A stretch of DNA of 64,000 bases. Source: Watersipora subatra (taxonomy: Eukaryota; Bryozoa; Gymnolaemata; Cheilostomatida; Watersiporidae). A model generated the notes under the pieces. It ran no database searches. It worked only from the letters and a program-made list of their open reading frames with translations, and had not been told where the DNA came from. The stretch is from NCBI RefSeq assembly GCF_963576615.1, contig NC_088712.1, positions 29,479,870-29,543,869 of the forward strand, read 5' to 3'. Of the stretch, positions 1-11,660 are shown piece by piece (position 1 is the first letter of the stretch; each line of letters opens with the position of its first letter). Both the position numbers and the translations under genes were made by a program.

Positions 1-2571
1 ACGGTGGATGAGCTATTGCTAGACATGAACGGGTCCAAGGTTTTCTCGAAAATTGACATGAAAATGGGGTTTCATCAATTCGTTTTAAACAAAAAGTCTA
101 GGGATATTACAACATTTACCACCCATGCTGGTCAATACCGTTACAAACGGCTTAGCTTTGGTATTTGCGCTGCCCCTGAAATATACCAAAGGAAAGTGGC
201 CGACATAATTGCAGGGATTCCAGGGGTAGTGAACTTGGCTGATGATATAGTAGTACATGCAGGTAACATGGCAGAGCATAATGAACGCTTAGAATTGACA
301 CTTGAGCGACTAGAAAAGGCAGGGCTAACTGTAAATGAAGGCAAGTGTGTTTTTGGGGCCAAGCAGATCACTTTTGTAGGACATAGAATCTCTAGCCAGG
401 GGGTTGATCCAGGCTCAGACAAGGTTGAGGCCATATCAGGAGCATCAGTACCAAAAACTGTAGGGGAATTAAAAAGTTTTCTAGGGTTAGTGAGCTATTG
501 TTCAAGGTTTATTCCTGATTTCTCATCTAGAACAGAATTGTTGCGAAGCATGACCATCGGCAAGCAGTCTGCAATGCAACTGGAGTTTGGGGGGCAGGAA
601 TTAAAGGCTTTTCAGGATTTGAAATGTGCGTTAGCTCATACAAGGACACTGGCATTTTTTGACTTAGATTCCGATACTTTGCTATACACAGATGCAAGTC
701 CCGTGGGCTTAGGGTGTGTGCTCGTTCAAGTACAGGGAGGGGTTGATAGGGTCATCTGCTATGCTTCGAGAGCGTTGACTCAAGTTGAGAAACGATACTG
801 TCAGACAGAAAAAGAAGCTTTGGCCATAGTCTGGGCATGCGAAAGGCTACACCATTATTTGTTTGGGGTTAAATTCACTCTCATGACAGATCACCAGCCA
901 TTGGAGGTGATCTATGCCAATCACAAAAAGAAATCTCCCTCTGCTCGAATAGAGAGGTGGGTCTTGCGTCTCCAGAGTTATGATTTTTGCGCGAAATACA
1001 TAAAAGGGTCATTGAACATTGCAGACTGCTTATCTAGAATGGTGACGGGTCAATATGGATCTCCAGTGGAGTCTGTAGAAGACACTGAGCTTTTTGTTAG
1101 GCAGGTAGTTGTGGACGATTTGTTAGGTTTTGAGGCAATAACGGCTAAACAGGTTGAGAGAATATCTGACAGAGATGGGGAATTGGGTTATGTAAGGCGT
1201 TCAATAGCTGAAGGTTCATTTGACAATGCACCAAAAGACATAGCAAAACAATTTAGACCCGTTATTGATGAGCTGTGTGCTATTGGCCAAATAGTGTTGA
1301 GGGGAAACAGGATAGTTGTACCGGTGGAGTTGAGACATAAAATGATTGAGCTGGGACACGAAGGACATCTTGGTATTGTGGGTACTAAGCGTAACTTGAG
1401 AACGAGGGTCTGGTGGCCGGGTATGGATGCAGAAATAGAATGCTATGTGAAGCGGTGCAAGGGTTGTCAATTAGTAGGTCAGGCACAGGAAAGAGACCCA
1501 GTTAGAGTCACTGAGTTGCCAAATGGGCCCTGGGAAGACTTAGCATGCGACTTATTGGGTCCACTAGAGAATGGTAGATATATATTTGTCGTGGTAGACT
1601 ACTATAGCAGGTATTATGAGTGTGTATTCATGCAGTCTATTGTTAGCGGCAAAATCATAGAAGCTTTGGTTGAGATTTTTGACAAGCATGGACTGCCTTT
1701 GAGCTTAAAGTCAGATAATGGACCTCAGTTTATTTCTCGGGAGTTTGCTGGATACATAGAAAGTATGGGCATTAGGCATGATTTAGTGACACCGCGATGG
1801 CCTGAGTCTAATGGGGAGGTAGAGCGTCAGAATCGTTCTTTGATGAAGAGAGTTAGGATTGCCATAGCTGAGGGTAGGAGCGTACCAGGAGAGTTAAGGA
1901 AATACCTGTTGGCTTACAGAAACACTCCACATTCGATCACTGGTAAATCTCCGTCAGAAATGCTTTTTGGGCGAAAATTACGGGTAAAGGTCCCTCAGGT
2001 GCAAGATATCTTTGGGGAGTCGGAGGAACGGGATCGTGATGCAGAAGTAAAAAATCAGATGGTTGTCAAACGTAATCAGAACAAGTCGGGGCACGACTTT
2101 GAAGTGGGCGATTTAGTGCTGTTGAAAAGGGATACTCAGTCAAAATGCCAGACACCATTCCATCATGATCCATATAAAGTGCGAGAAATATGCGGTCCCA
2201 TGTTGACGTTAGAGTCGGTAGATCGCAAAATAGTGAAACGAAATGTAACGCATGTTAGACGTTTTCACTCCCCAGAAACTAATTTATCTGTTGTAGATGA
2301 AGCTGGAAATAGTGGAGGAACCACCCTATCACCAGCCCGAAATTGCGACTATGACCGCCGACCAACAAGACCACAGACCGACACTGCTTGTTGGGATTCA
2401 GTACGAGAGGAGCCGAACACACCAGTTCGACCGGATACGCCCGCAAGAGAACTACCCGCTAGTCCAATCACCCCGATGAGTGGACGAGACAGTGCGCTTG
2501 AGAGTGAATCCTCAGCAAGGCCAATAAGAGACAGAAGACCACCGGCATATCTAAACGAATACATAACATGA
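1..2571 (+). CDS. pol: Ty3/gypsy retrotransposon Pol, RT-RNase H-integrase (5' part outside window)
   Basis: This open frame enters from the window edge inside the reverse transcriptase, just before the usual TVDELL stretch, so no start codon can be assigned. Visible in order: RT with the LADD active site (residues about 78-81), RNase H starting at TDAS (D230), an integrase zinc finger (H452/H455, C485, C488), and an integrase core with D516, D571 and E607. D571 to E607 is the expected DD35E spacing. The tail is rich in P, T and R and ends at a TGA. Pol copies RNA to DNA and integrates it. No frame break occurs in 855 codons, so this is the best preserved gypsy copy here. The LTRs cannot be defined because the 5' LTR is outside the window. 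Confidence 0.95.
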   Translation, partial: TVDELLLDMNGSKVFSKIDMKMGFHQFVLNKKSRDITTFTTHAGQYRYKRLSFGICAAPEIYQRKVADIIAGIPGVVNLADDIVVHAGNMAEHNERLELTLERLEKAGLTVNEGKCVFGAKQITFVGHRISSQGVDPGSDKVEAISGASVPKTVGELKSFLGLVSYCSRFIPDFSSRTELLRSMTIGKQSAMQLEFGGQELKAFQDLKCALAHTRTLAFFDLDSDTLLYTDASPVGLGCVLVQVQGGVDRVICYASRALTQVEKRYCQTEKEALAIVWACERLHHYLFGVKFTLMTDHQPLEVIYANHKKKSPSARIERWVLRLQSYDFCAKYIKGSLNIADCLSRMVTGQYGSPVESVEDTELFVRQVVVDDLLGFEAITAKQVERISDRDGELGYVRRSIAEGSFDNAPKDIAKQFRPVIDELCAIGQIVLRGNRIVVPVELRHKMIELGHEGHLGIVGTKRNLRTRVWWPGMDAEIECYVKRCKGCQLVGQAQERDPVRVTELPNGPWEDLACDLLGPLENGRYIFVVVDYYSRYYECVFMQSIVSGKIIEALVEIFDKHGLPLSLKSDNGPQFISREFAGYIESMGIRHDLVTPRWPESNGEVERQNRSLMKRVRIAIAEGRSVPGELRKYLLAYRNTPHSITGKSPSEMLFGRKLRVKVPQVQDIFGESEERDRDAEVKNQMVVKRNQNKSGHDFEVGDLVLLKRDTQSKCQTPFHHDPYKVREICGPMLTLESVDRKIVKRNVTHVRRFHSPETNLSVVDEAGNSGGTTLSPARNCDYDRRPTRPQTDTACWDSVREEPNTPVRPDTPARELPASPITPMSGRDSALESESSARPIRDRRPPAYLNEYIT

Positions 2572-3457
2572 ACTAAGCCGTCAACGCATACATTAGCTAT
2601 AAAGGGAGCAAACCCTAGCCTGAGTCACTCGAGATAACGGTACAGACATCCCGAGTGCTTGTAAGGGAAAGCACACCCGCCCTATTATGGGGCATGCCTG
2701 GAACAGAGATTTCCCAGCTGCGGCTGGGTTTATTATGCTGCCAGGGTTCAATTTACGGTGTCCGCAACAGGCGTTTAGACTAATGTAAATGGCTAAAATG
2801 CAATAATTTCATAATTATATATATATGTATTTGTGGGTTTGACAATATTTCTTATTACTGACTAGCTAAATCTTATACGTAAACAAGAGGTGTAATATCC
2901 TAGACATTGGAATCGTCTTCCCTATTGCTGGGTTTTGTAAACAAGTTAATTGGCATAGATATGACAGGATTCAAGCCTCGTTTTGAATTGAAAGTCAGCA
3001 CATTAGGCTGTCTTGTTATGTAAGCTTTCTTTTGAATTGCCGCTGCTGAGCTGTACAGTCGTGTATTTATAATCTGATTATTGTGTGAATACATCTGACA
3101 CTTATATAATTACAACGATGTTATAGGTAGCACCATTCGTACATCAATACAAGTGTGACGATGAATTTGTTATTGTATTCATAATTTGCAATAGCAACAA
3201 TACATGCTAGCGGTTGACAAAAATCTTGAGCGAGATAGTAGATGATAGGAAAACTAATTATAACGGATAATTAAAACAACGGCCAGTGATCTTATTACAG
3301 ATTAACGCTATCCAATAAAGAGTTTTTTAAACTGCCTTGTGTTTGCTTAAAAACTAATAATACATAACACAGTGTAAACAGGTTATTATAAATAAGTATC
3401 ATCTGTTTACCTATAAACAGATGATACAGAAGATAAACAGATATAAACAGATGATAA
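2572..3457. other. Downstream flank of the gypsy pol; no gene seen
   Basis: This should hold the 3' untranslated region and 3' LTR of the gypsy element. AAAGGGAG near 2602 could be its polypurine tract, but without the 5' LTR I cannot prove it. A perfect 14-bp inverted repeat (GTATCATCTGTTTA, 3396-3409, and its complement 3414-3427, 4-base loop) lies near the right edge. No coding sequence seen. Confidence 0.5.
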
Positions 3458-3838
3458 ACCTGTGAATCTGTTTGGATTAAAGTTTCCACTAGTAAATCCA
3501 CTTTCGTTATAGGGTCAATTTATGCTCCACCAAACATAAACCAAGCTCAGTTTCTCTCAGAATTGTCTGATGTACTCAGTAACACTATCCTTAACCGAGC
3601 AAATATTATTCTTGTTGGGGATATGAATATAAATTGGAATACAGATAATGTTTTTAAAGATACACTTTTTGACAAGCAGCTTACAATTGAACGTCTGGTT
3701 GAGCTGATAAACTTTCTTCTAGACTTCTTTTACGTTGATATTAAAAGTGGCTATATTACCCAGTCGTTACCCCAGTTCGTTTCGTCGTCCACGATATCTG
3801 ATCGCCGCAAACACAAATTGTTTATATGGCGTTATTGA
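3458..3838 (+). pseudogene. LINE endonuclease (EEP/APE-like) fragment
   Basis: In one open frame the sequence reads GSIYAPP, then QAQFLSELSDVL, then ILVGDMNINW. These are the blocks around the GDFN catalytic motif of apurinic endonuclease-type domains in Jockey/CR1-like LINEs. The frame opens after a stop at 3455-3457 and ends at 3838 with no RT downstream on this strand, so it is a fragment of about 125 codons. It runs opposite to the LINE at 12.3-13.6 kb and is a separate insertion or relic. Family assignment rests on motif recognition only. Confidence 0.7.
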
Positions 3839-4529
3839 ACTCGTAATCTAGCAGTGTGAGACGACTTGAGTTTTGGCAAGTAGGCCTTGATTTACATTTT
3901 ATTGCCGCAATGGTTGCGTGCGATATATCGAACAAAACTGAGTCGGGTATTTGCTCATGTAATTACGTTTCCGGCTCAACAAAGTTAAAACTTCGTGATC
4001 GCGTTGTTCTTCGACAACAATTTTACAATTTTTCTGGTCATAAGTGTATAAAGCGATTCAATAAGCAATGATAATCAATTAGAAACTGCTGTATAACGAA
4101 TTTGTTGCATTTTATTTTTGGTAGTTGTATGCTCATAAACCTAGTTCTTTCACTCGGATTTTCATTCGCTCAAATTGACGATCAAAGTGGGCTGTCAGTT
4201 TTCAAGTTTACTTTTGATTTAATTTATGTAGTCTGAATTACCTTTTTAGTTGTCGTTATTTATTGCTATAATGACACTCAGTGTCGTATGCGATCCTTTA
4301 AACTGGTAAAGAGTGGAAAGACGGTTTATAAGAAAAAGTGTATCATAGGGTTTACAATTTGATGACATTGCGAAACAGAATTATCAGAATAGAGTTTTCT
4401 TACTAAGATCCTCGATATGAGGCAAAAAAGCGTGAGAACTCATTTATTAATATGTCCTATATTTTTTGTTTTATACATATTAATGTATATTCACCTATTA
4501 TTCTATAACAAAAATACAAAAGCCACAAG
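3839..4529. other. No gene seen
   Basis: AT-rich sequence with only short uninformative open frames. No tRNA, repeat array or recognisable domain seen. Confidence 0.5.
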
Positions 4530-4582
4530 TATATACATTTATTCAGTGCAACCTGCGACCTCCCCTCGGATAGCCCTTATAG
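4530..4582 (-). pseudogene. Displaced 3' end of the Jockey/CR1-like LINE ORF
   Basis: If the pogo and gypsy insertions are mentally removed, the LINE frame that ends at 12278 continues here on the minus strand for about 13 more codons. It reaches a TAA immediately followed by an AATAAA-like signal. The continuity across both insertions shows that this short piece is the original end of the LINE. Confidence 0.7.
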
Positions 4583-4584
4583 TA
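4582..4584. repeat. First part of the gypsy target-site duplication (GTA of GTACG)
   Basis: GTA here plus CG at 7773-7774 reconstitute GTACG, which recurs intact at 12273-12277. The pogo-like element sits between them. Confidence 0.8.
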
Positions 4585-4614
4585 GGGGAGACGGGGGGGG
4601 GGCACTCTGGGACA
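4585..4614 (+). repeat. Left terminal inverted repeat of the pogo-like element
   Basis: GGGGAGACGG followed by a G run, GGCACTCTGGGACA. It matches the complement of 7741-7770 except for a longer G run and a few substitutions. Confidence 0.85.
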
Positions 4615-4763
4615 AAATTTACACTTTTGACAACCCATCGAATAATTTAATTGATAATGAGCTGAATTTTCTTGTGATGATGCCCTTACATGTTGTCTAT
4701 ATAAATATCCAAACATTTCCCCCTGCTAATAGTTAAAAAAATTTTACAATGAGATTAAAATTT

Positions 4764-4798
4764 GGGACAGCGTGCCCCGATGCGGGGCACGCTGTCCC
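4764..4798. repeat. Perfect 16-bp palindrome near the left end of the pogo-like element
   Basis: GGGACAGCGTGCCCCG (4764-4779), loop ATG, then the exact complement (4783-4798). Further GGGGCAC/GGGACA copies follow to about 4850. Related copies lie near the other end (7322-7405, 7730-7765). Possible transposase-binding repeats; that role is inference. Confidence 0.8.
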
Positions 4799-5059
4799 AG
4801 TGTTCCCCGCATCGGGGGCACCCTGGGACAGCGGCCGGGGCACTGTGGGACTATATAATTACCTACTGTCTTCACTAAAGATGGTGCATAAAAGAATTTT
4901 AGTCAAGTTTATTGTATAATATAAAACAGTGTAGAACAGTAATTAGTAGTATGGTACATTACAAACAAAACTACAGTATGATGAGGTGTACATGACCAAG
5001 ACAAGACAACTAAACAGCAGAGAAGTGCGATAAAAACAAATATGGAAATCCTCACATAG

Positions 5060-7280
5060 CTAGAAATATTGTGCCAAACTAATAGGGAAGGCCATTCTCT
5101 CTGAGAGTCTGCTTGTTCCACCAGTGATATTCGGTGATGGAAGCTTTAATAGAATGTCACTGTGGTCGACTAGTGCTAAGTCTTCTGGCTCTGGTTTAAC
5201 AAATGTAGGCTTGGCACCAGGAACAGTTTTGAAGAACGACACACTTAATGTCATATCAGAACTCTCCATCTCGACGATGATTCCAACATAGTGCTTTACA
5301 AGCTTCTGTTTGCCAGTAACTGTGAACTTTACAAGCACATAATCTCCGGTGTTATATTCTGTTGAATCCATTTCACTGTCCATTTCGACAACCCCATTAT
5401 CTCCGTCATCCTCGCTAGTGTCCTCTTTCTCAAGCCTAGTGTTCCATGCGACCTCTTGGCGCTCATCCTCACTGCTATCACTGACCTCCACATCCTGAAT
5501 AACCTTCTTCACTCTTTTAGATGTTTTCTTGGCCCTCTGTTCGTTGCGTTCCCTTCCGAGTCTTTCTTTTACTGGGGTGTCTGTCAAAACTAGTGACTTT
5601 GCAGTTTTCCTTTTTCTTTGGTTTTGTCGTGGAGGGGCTTTTGGGAATGGCCGTACTTCTAATGGTGTAAGGTCTTTAGGGGTAGCTACAACTTGGCTGG
5701 TTGATGGGGATGAATAGACTGGCTCTGCTGGTAGTGCTTGGTTCACTGCAGGAGCTGCTATCGGATCATCCTGGCTGGTAGATGGTGTAACCAAGTTCTC
5801 GGGAGCTGGACGGTTTGTGACTTCTGAGGCGAGATACATGTCGTCACCAAAAATTTCTGGCTTATACGGATAGATACCAGACACACGAAAACCGGATAAA
5901 ATATTCGATGGTGTAAATGCCCTGTTGAAGCTCTCACCGAGTAAGGCGCCGATCTCATGTATGGATATTGTCCGGGCAGGATTATTCAACATCCAGCGCG
6001 TACAGCTATCATTGTAGTAGCGCTTTAGGGGGCCATAAACGATGCGGTCTAAAGGCTGTACCTTGTGACTACAATGGGAGGGAACGTTAGTAAAATAATG
6101 CCTTTCTCTTTAGCGGACTCTATGGCTGAAATAGATACATGGCTTGTATGATTGTCCATGAGTAGCAGCACGGGATGCTGATGAGAACATTTAGCATGCT
6201 TAGCAAAGTGCTCCAGCCATTGTAGAAATATCTCCTGATTCATCCAACCAGATACATGAGCGGCACCTCTGCTTCCAGGTGGGGTGCCATTTAGCATGGA
6301 ATTCTTGAAGTTGACTCGTGGGAATATGAGGAATGGTGGGATAAAGGAACCTTGAGCATTAATGGAACCAACAAGTGTTACAAGAGTACCTCTTTCAGCA
6401 GAGGTAGCGAGACCAACTTGTTTGGAGTTTTTGCGTGCAATAACTTTAGGAGGCTTGTAAACGGTAGTCAGAGCCGTTTCATCCATATTGTAAATTTGAT
6501 TGGCCTCAAACTTATACTTCAGAAGTACAGCTTCTAGGTTAACAAAAAATGCCGATACATTACTTCGATTAAAGCTAGTGGCCAGACTCAGACTCGTAGC
6601 TTCGGGTGTGCGAACTGACAAGTTGGGATGCCTTTTCATAAAAGAGTATATCCAGTCCTCCCCTAAAATCACAAAATGAGCTTTCTTCAATGAACAACCA
6701 TAGACCTCAATTTAACGGCCTGCTATGCACATAGGCCTAGATATTTATAAGGCTACATTCAGATTTAATAAAACGGTATAAATATTTTTATTTAATCTGT
6801 GTTTGTTTTCTACTCTTTTCTTCAGGTCATTCTAAAGAACAGAGATAGCGAGAAGCAGATAGGGCTATTAGACTGTAGTTTTTTTTATAAATTAGGTACT
6901 AACCTGCTTTCTCGTTTTTATCCCAGAGGCTTGGGTATTTTAGATTTAGTTTTTTTGCGTATTCATACGCGAATTGTTGCATCATGACTTTGGTGAGGCC
7001 TTGCGTGGTGTTTTGCTCCCTCAGCAAGGTATGACTCCAGCATTACTTCGTGTTCAGTGAAAAACACACGTCTGTTGTCTCAACGTGGTTGGTATGTAAC
7101 ACTAGCTTCTCCAGCCTTACGTCGCTTCGTCACCGCTCTTGCCAGGGTTGACTTCGGAATGACATAACTTTCAGATGCGGCTCTTAGGCTTAGCTTGCCA
7201 TCAATAACTTCTTTGATAGCTAATTCAAACACTGAATCAGCAATCTTTCCTTTGGCGCTGGTTTTTCTGTTTCGAACCAT
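5060..7280 (-). pseudogene. pogo/CENP-B-like transposase, broken, with one intron
   Basis: The minus-strand reading starts at an ATG (7278-7280) with a helix-turn-helix region. An in-frame TGA follows (7080-7082), then a one-base frame change near 7005-7010 inside the CENP-B-type DNA-binding domain. A GT-AG intron of 241 bp (6903 to 6663) joins AG to GEDW in frame. The DDE_1 catalytic core follows: MDETA (first Asp), LLMDNHTSH (second Asp) and QPLD (third Asp). A one-base loss in the G/C run at 6075-6082 shifts the frame between the second and third Asp. The C-terminus is long, lysine-rich then acidic, and ends with a GDYVLVKF-containing segment. Catalytic residues are all present but in different frames, so no active protein is expected. 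Confidence 0.88.
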
Positions 7281-7740
7281 GGTTCCTACAATATTATCAT
7301 CACGACTTACATAAAATAATGTTCGGGGCACAGCAGGACATGCAACGGGGCACAGTGGGACGCATCCCACAGTGCCCCGCCAGCTTTTGTCCCACTGTGC
7401 CCCGCCTGATGATAAATTGGCTTTGGTGTCATATCTCCCAGAAAAAAAAACAGTGGCTACACTTGTAATATATAGGGGAATTCTGCATAGAAAGCTACTA
7501 TGACTAGCATTCTTAACATTTGGTCATACAAATTCTAGTGCCATTTATGAAACATTTTCCCTGGGTGCAAATATTTACTTTTTTGGTGAAAATCTACATT
7601 TTTACTCACCTTGTCTAAAGTAGGTCCAGCATGGAGATGAGAACAAAATGGCTTCCCTATGATGTAATTTCCTGTAAGTTTTCCCATGCTAAAGAATGAG
7701 AACAGAACACAACTCCCAATAATGACACTGTCCCACAGTG

Positions 7741-7770
7741 CCCCGTGTCCCAAGGTGCCCCCGTCTCCCC
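7741..7770 (-). repeat. Right terminal inverted repeat of the pogo-like element
   Basis: The complement reads GGGGAGACGGGGGCACCTTG then GGACACGGGGCAC, matching the left end. It is followed directly by the TA duplicate at 7771-7772. Confidence 0.85.
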
Positions 7771-7772
7771 TA

Positions 7773-7774
7773 CG
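7773..7774. repeat. Second part of the split gypsy target-site duplication (CG of GTACG)
   Basis: Together with 4582-4584 this gives GTACG, identical to 12273-12277. Confidence 0.78.
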
Positions 7775-7957
7775 TATAGTATTATCGCTTTTTACATGTT
7801 AGATGGCGTTGGATATTTGTAGAGACTAATTAAGTAACAACCGTAAGCATTGAGTAGTGCGTCGGAAGAGAGAGTGAAGTGTATTTGTTCTGAATACAAT
7901 CAGCAACATACGAGTAAACAAATAGCGTGAGAACCAAATTAATATGATAATGCCACA
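7775..7957 (-). repeat. 3' LTR of the gypsy element
   Basis: On the minus strand it starts TGTGGCATTATC and ends near GATAATACTATA. It matches 12093-12272 over its length with scattered substitutions, so the insertion is not very recent. Confidence 0.88.
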
Positions 7958-7965
7958 TCTCCCCT
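7958..7965 (-). other. Polypurine tract of the gypsy element
   Basis: Minus strand AGGGGAGA immediately before the 3' LTR start TGTGG. This is the expected place for plus-strand priming. Confidence 0.75.
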
Positions 7966-8076
7966 ATTATATAAAGGCACCAGCAAAGCGTGAGCATAAA
8001 ACAGAATGATAACGTAAAGCGTATCTACTGAACTACTGATTATAATAAAATGACTAATACAACAGTAAACCTACAT

Positions 8077-8820
8077 CTACAAGTCGAGACGGTTTATCGT
8101 TTTACGGGTTCGAGTGCTCCGACGAGGAGTTGTCGTAACCTGTGGTCTGGGCGAACTATATAAGTGCGGTCTACTCTCTGTAGGTTCAGGAGTAGTAGAT
8201 ATGTGATTGTCAGGTAGAGGTATAACAGCACGTCGGTTACGTCGAACTTCACTAGAGTCAGTGAGCACTTGAACAGAATTGTCAGCAAGTGTCTGGGTTA
8301 CAATACCGGTTTGAACTAGATCACGTACATATACATTGTCAGATGGTACGACTTCTGGTAACTTACGGGCATTATGACGTTGGTCGTAGTTAGTCTTCAT
8401 ATTCTGTTTGTACGTGTGCTCTCGATCCGAGATGATATTGTAGTCGGGTACAGTCGGCATTAGAGAAGACGGATCAACAGGCAAGTTTGTCCTAAGTCTT
8501 CTATTCATCAGCAGTTCGGCGGGTGAGTATTCATTCTGTATGGGCGTGCTACGATACGCTAGTCGAGCTCGGTACGGGTCAGCAAACTTGTTAAGCAAGT
8601 TCTTGACCGTGCGAACAGAACGCTCAGCAGCTCCATTGCCTTGTGGGTAATATGGGGAGCTAGTCACACTTTGGAAGGAGTAATCTTTGGTGAATTCCTT
8701 AAATTCTTGACTAGAATATTGTGTCCCATTGTCAGATACAACTGTTTTAGGTATGCCATGTCGGGCAAATATAGATTTGAGAGATGTTATGACAGATCTG
8801 CTGTTTAGGTCGGCTAGTTT
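8077..8820 (-). pseudogene. Gypsy integrase core and C-terminal part
   Basis: The minus-strand frame contains SDNGTQYSS (second catalytic Asp), then YYPQGNGAAERS with the catalytic Glu, then a C-terminal tail rich in P, T and R that ends RTRKTINRLDL. The region belongs to the same pol as 8822-9461 but is separated from it by a frame change near 8820. It is the last coding part before the 3' LTR. Confidence 0.85.
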
Positions 8821-8821
8821 A

Positions 8822-9461
8822 CTAATCTCTACATATCTCTACATACCTCGAGAAGTAATCTGTGACAAGGATGTAGTTAGTTCGCTGCCAGTAGAATAAG
8901 TCTGTCGCTACACGTTGAGGTCTGTCAGGCAGTTTCCTGGGCTTCAACGGTTCACGGTACTCTGACTGGTTTTTCTGGCAAGTTGTGCATGTCTTTACCA
9001 TCTCTGCTACCTCAGCTGAGATTCCAGGCCACCACACTGAGCGGTGGGCCCCTTCTTCTATATTTCTGGATACGTAAATGTCCGTTATGTAAACGTGACA
9101 GTATATCGTGACGTTTTGAGAGTGGTATGACTATACGTTTACTATGTAATAGTAAACCATCGGTTAATGTTAGATCGGACTGGGTGCACCAGTATGGTTT
9201 CAAGTTGGTTTCCACGTCGGAGAGATACGACGGCCAACCGTGTTGTGTATATTTGATAACTAATTGAAGTGTGATATCTTCAGACTGTTTGCGTTTGAGT
9301 TCAGCTAATCTCGGCTCAGTTAATGGCAAATAGTTAATGTCTGAAACAGCACCGATTTCCACATTATTGGCCAACTCGATATCGTCCTGGCTCGGCTTGC
9401 TAGACGGTTGCCATGAAAGTAGGTTGACGATGTGATTGGTTTTACCCGGTATGTGTGACAC
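8822..9461 (-). pseudogene. Gypsy integrase N-terminal zinc-binding part and start of core
   Basis: Read on the minus strand: the end of RNase H with SHIPGKTN, then HNGHLRIQKY, a frame change near 9050-9060, then WWPGISAEV and CTTCQK. That is the HHCC zinc finger. TDYFSRYVE follows, with the first catalytic Asp region just before it. The frame change separates the His pair from the Cys pair. Confidence 0.85.
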
Positions 9462-11660
9462 AGTGAACGATTATTTCATGGTTCGTAGTCTCTGGCATTG
9501 GATACGTATTGTCAGATCATTCACAGCCTTAGAGTTGAGGGTTGGAACTAAAGGTTTGTGGTCGGTCTCTATTCTGACATCAGGGTGTCCCAGAATATAC
9601 ATTTCAAACTTGGTGCACGCTCAAGCTATTCCTAATGCCTCTTTCTCAATCGGAGACCAATTATTCTCAGTGTCAGTCAACGATCTAGACTTGCATGCTA
9701 CTAAGCGACGAGTGTTGTCCCTCTGTATCTGAAACATCACTGCTCCTAGTCCTTCATTAGATGCGTCACACATAATAATAGTGGGACGTTCCGGACAATA
9801 CCAGGCTAAACATGGAGTGGATTTAAGTTCGGCTTTGATATCAATGACAGCCTGGCGCTGTGCAAAATCCCACACCCATGGAGTGTCCTTAAGGAGTAAA
9901 GCTCGGAGTGGTATGGTTAATTCAGTTATTCTCGGTGAAAATTTACCTAACTGATTGACGGATCCTAATAGTGATTGGAGTTGTGTTCTATTGGTAGGGT
10001 CGGATAGTTCAAGAATGTCTCTTATGCGGTCGGGGTCGACATCGACGCCGTTTGCACTTATAACATGCCCCAAGAACTTAACTGTTGATTGTCCAAATTT
10101 ACACTTTTTATAATTCTGACTTGGTAGTGTCATGCCTGCCGCTTTGAGTCGGTCTAGAACTTGGCGTAGGCGAACATCATGCTCGGATCGACTTACAGAA
10201 CTATAAACTATCAAATCGTCCATATGACACACTACACCATCCAATCCATCGAGTATGTCCCGCATACATCTCTGGAAAATGTCACCAGCACTAACAAATC
10301 CAAAAGGTATTCTGTTGTAGCAATACCTACCGAAGAGTATTATGAATGTCGTTAATAAACGCGAGTTGTCTGCTAACGGTATCTGGTAATAAGCCAAGTT
10401 AGCGTCGAGTTTAGTCAAATAACGAGCGCCTGAAATTTTGGCTAATGAACTGCCTACTGAGCTACTAGAATGTGTGTCACGTTTAACTGCTCGATTTAAG
10501 TTTGACAAGTCAGCACATATGCGAATCTGGTTTGGATCCCTTTTCGGTACTTGGACCATACCAGCACACCAGTCGGTCGGCCTCGTCACCTTAGATATCA
10601 CACCACTTGATTCCATTTCGTCCAACTGTTTCTTTACTATTGGCAGTCTAGGAAGTGAAACATCATACAGAAGGTGTAACGCCACAGGTTCGACATTGTC
10701 CCTAACCTCTATGTTGTATGACTCAGAAAGTTTACTTAAGCCTTCAAAAACTTCAGGAAATTCCGTTTTAAATCTGCAAAAGTCAGTAACATGTGTAGCA
10801 TCAGTAACATTCATAACATGCTCAGTATCACAATGAACTAAACCTAAAGAAACACAAGCAGTTTTGCTCAACAAATTAGTTTGCTGGTTTTGGACAATGT
10901 ATAAAACTTCATTTACATGCCTATTAGCTATTCTCAATCTAGCATTTACTTTGCCTAAAACAGGTGATAGAGTGTTGCCAGGGACTATGAGACGTTTATC
11001 TGACTGGCATATTTGACTGCTACGCCAACCAAAGTCACTACCCACTGACACATCTGCGCCAGTGTCAAGCTTAAAATCATGTTTTACTTCATGACTGTCA
11101 TCTAAGGATACAAATAATGATGCAGACCAAGGCTTGTTTATAATGTTAGCAAGTCTAACTTCACCTAAGAATGGGTCAGGTAAGTTTATTTCAGTTACAT
11201 TAGCAGTTTTCTTACGACACATAATCTTCCAGTGGCACGTGAGGTTACAAAAGTCACATTTGGATTTGATGGCTGGACAAGACTGCTTGTTGTGCTGTGG
11301 AGTTTTGCCGCATCGAGTGCATCTAGAGTTATTAGAGTTATGCTGTTTATACGTAGTCTGTGTTTGGGCTCTGTGTTCTGCGGTTTTGGGTCTCTGTGTG
11401 TGACTATTCTGGCGTTTATCTCGATTATTGCTGGAACCTTTGGATCTCACCATGTCCACTGTACCGGTACCACCAGCAATGTTAGCTCTTACTACAGGTT
11501 GAGCTTCCTTAGCAGCTTCAAATCGCCTACATATTTCTACAGCAGCAGCTAGAGTTAAGTTTGCTTCCGACTGCAGCTTTTCACTCAGTTGGTCGTCACT
11601 AACTCCTACGGCTAACCTGTCTCTTATTAGTTCTTCGCTCTCCGCGTTCCATACGCACAA
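9462..11660 (-). pseudogene. Gypsy gag C-terminus, protease, reverse transcriptase and RNase H
   Basis: A minus-strand frame of about 680 codons (ending at a stop at 9621) carries, in order, the end of the gag capsid, two zinc knuckles (CTRCGK... and CDFCNL...), a retropepsin with LDTGADVSV, an RT with HMDDLIVYSS in place of YxDD, and RNase H starting at MCDASNEGLG. The stop at 9621 is TGA where the family normally has Trp in the LGIAW block. RNase H continues below it in the same frame, with another stop near 9470. RT sequence is otherwise well preserved. Confidence 0.9.

Larger units (their letters stand above)
4585..7770 (-). mobile_element. pogo-like DNA transposon (3186 bp), TA target duplication
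   Basis: Both ends start GGGGAGACGGGGG and continue into GGCAC-CT-GGGACA. They are inverted to each other (4585 inward and 7770 inward) and flanked by TA (4583-4584 and 7771-7772). Inside lie a broken pogo/CENP-B-like transposase on the minus strand and GC-rich subterminal repeats built on GGGGCAC and GGGACA. The base composition of the ends is very unlike the AT-rich surroundings. TA target choice and DDE_1-type transposase fit the pogo/Tigger group. The transposase is broken, so movement would need help from another copy. Confidence 0.88.

Noticed and set aside
1216-1470. Antisense open frames inside the gypsy pol
   Set aside because: Shadows of a well-defined pol frame on the other strand.
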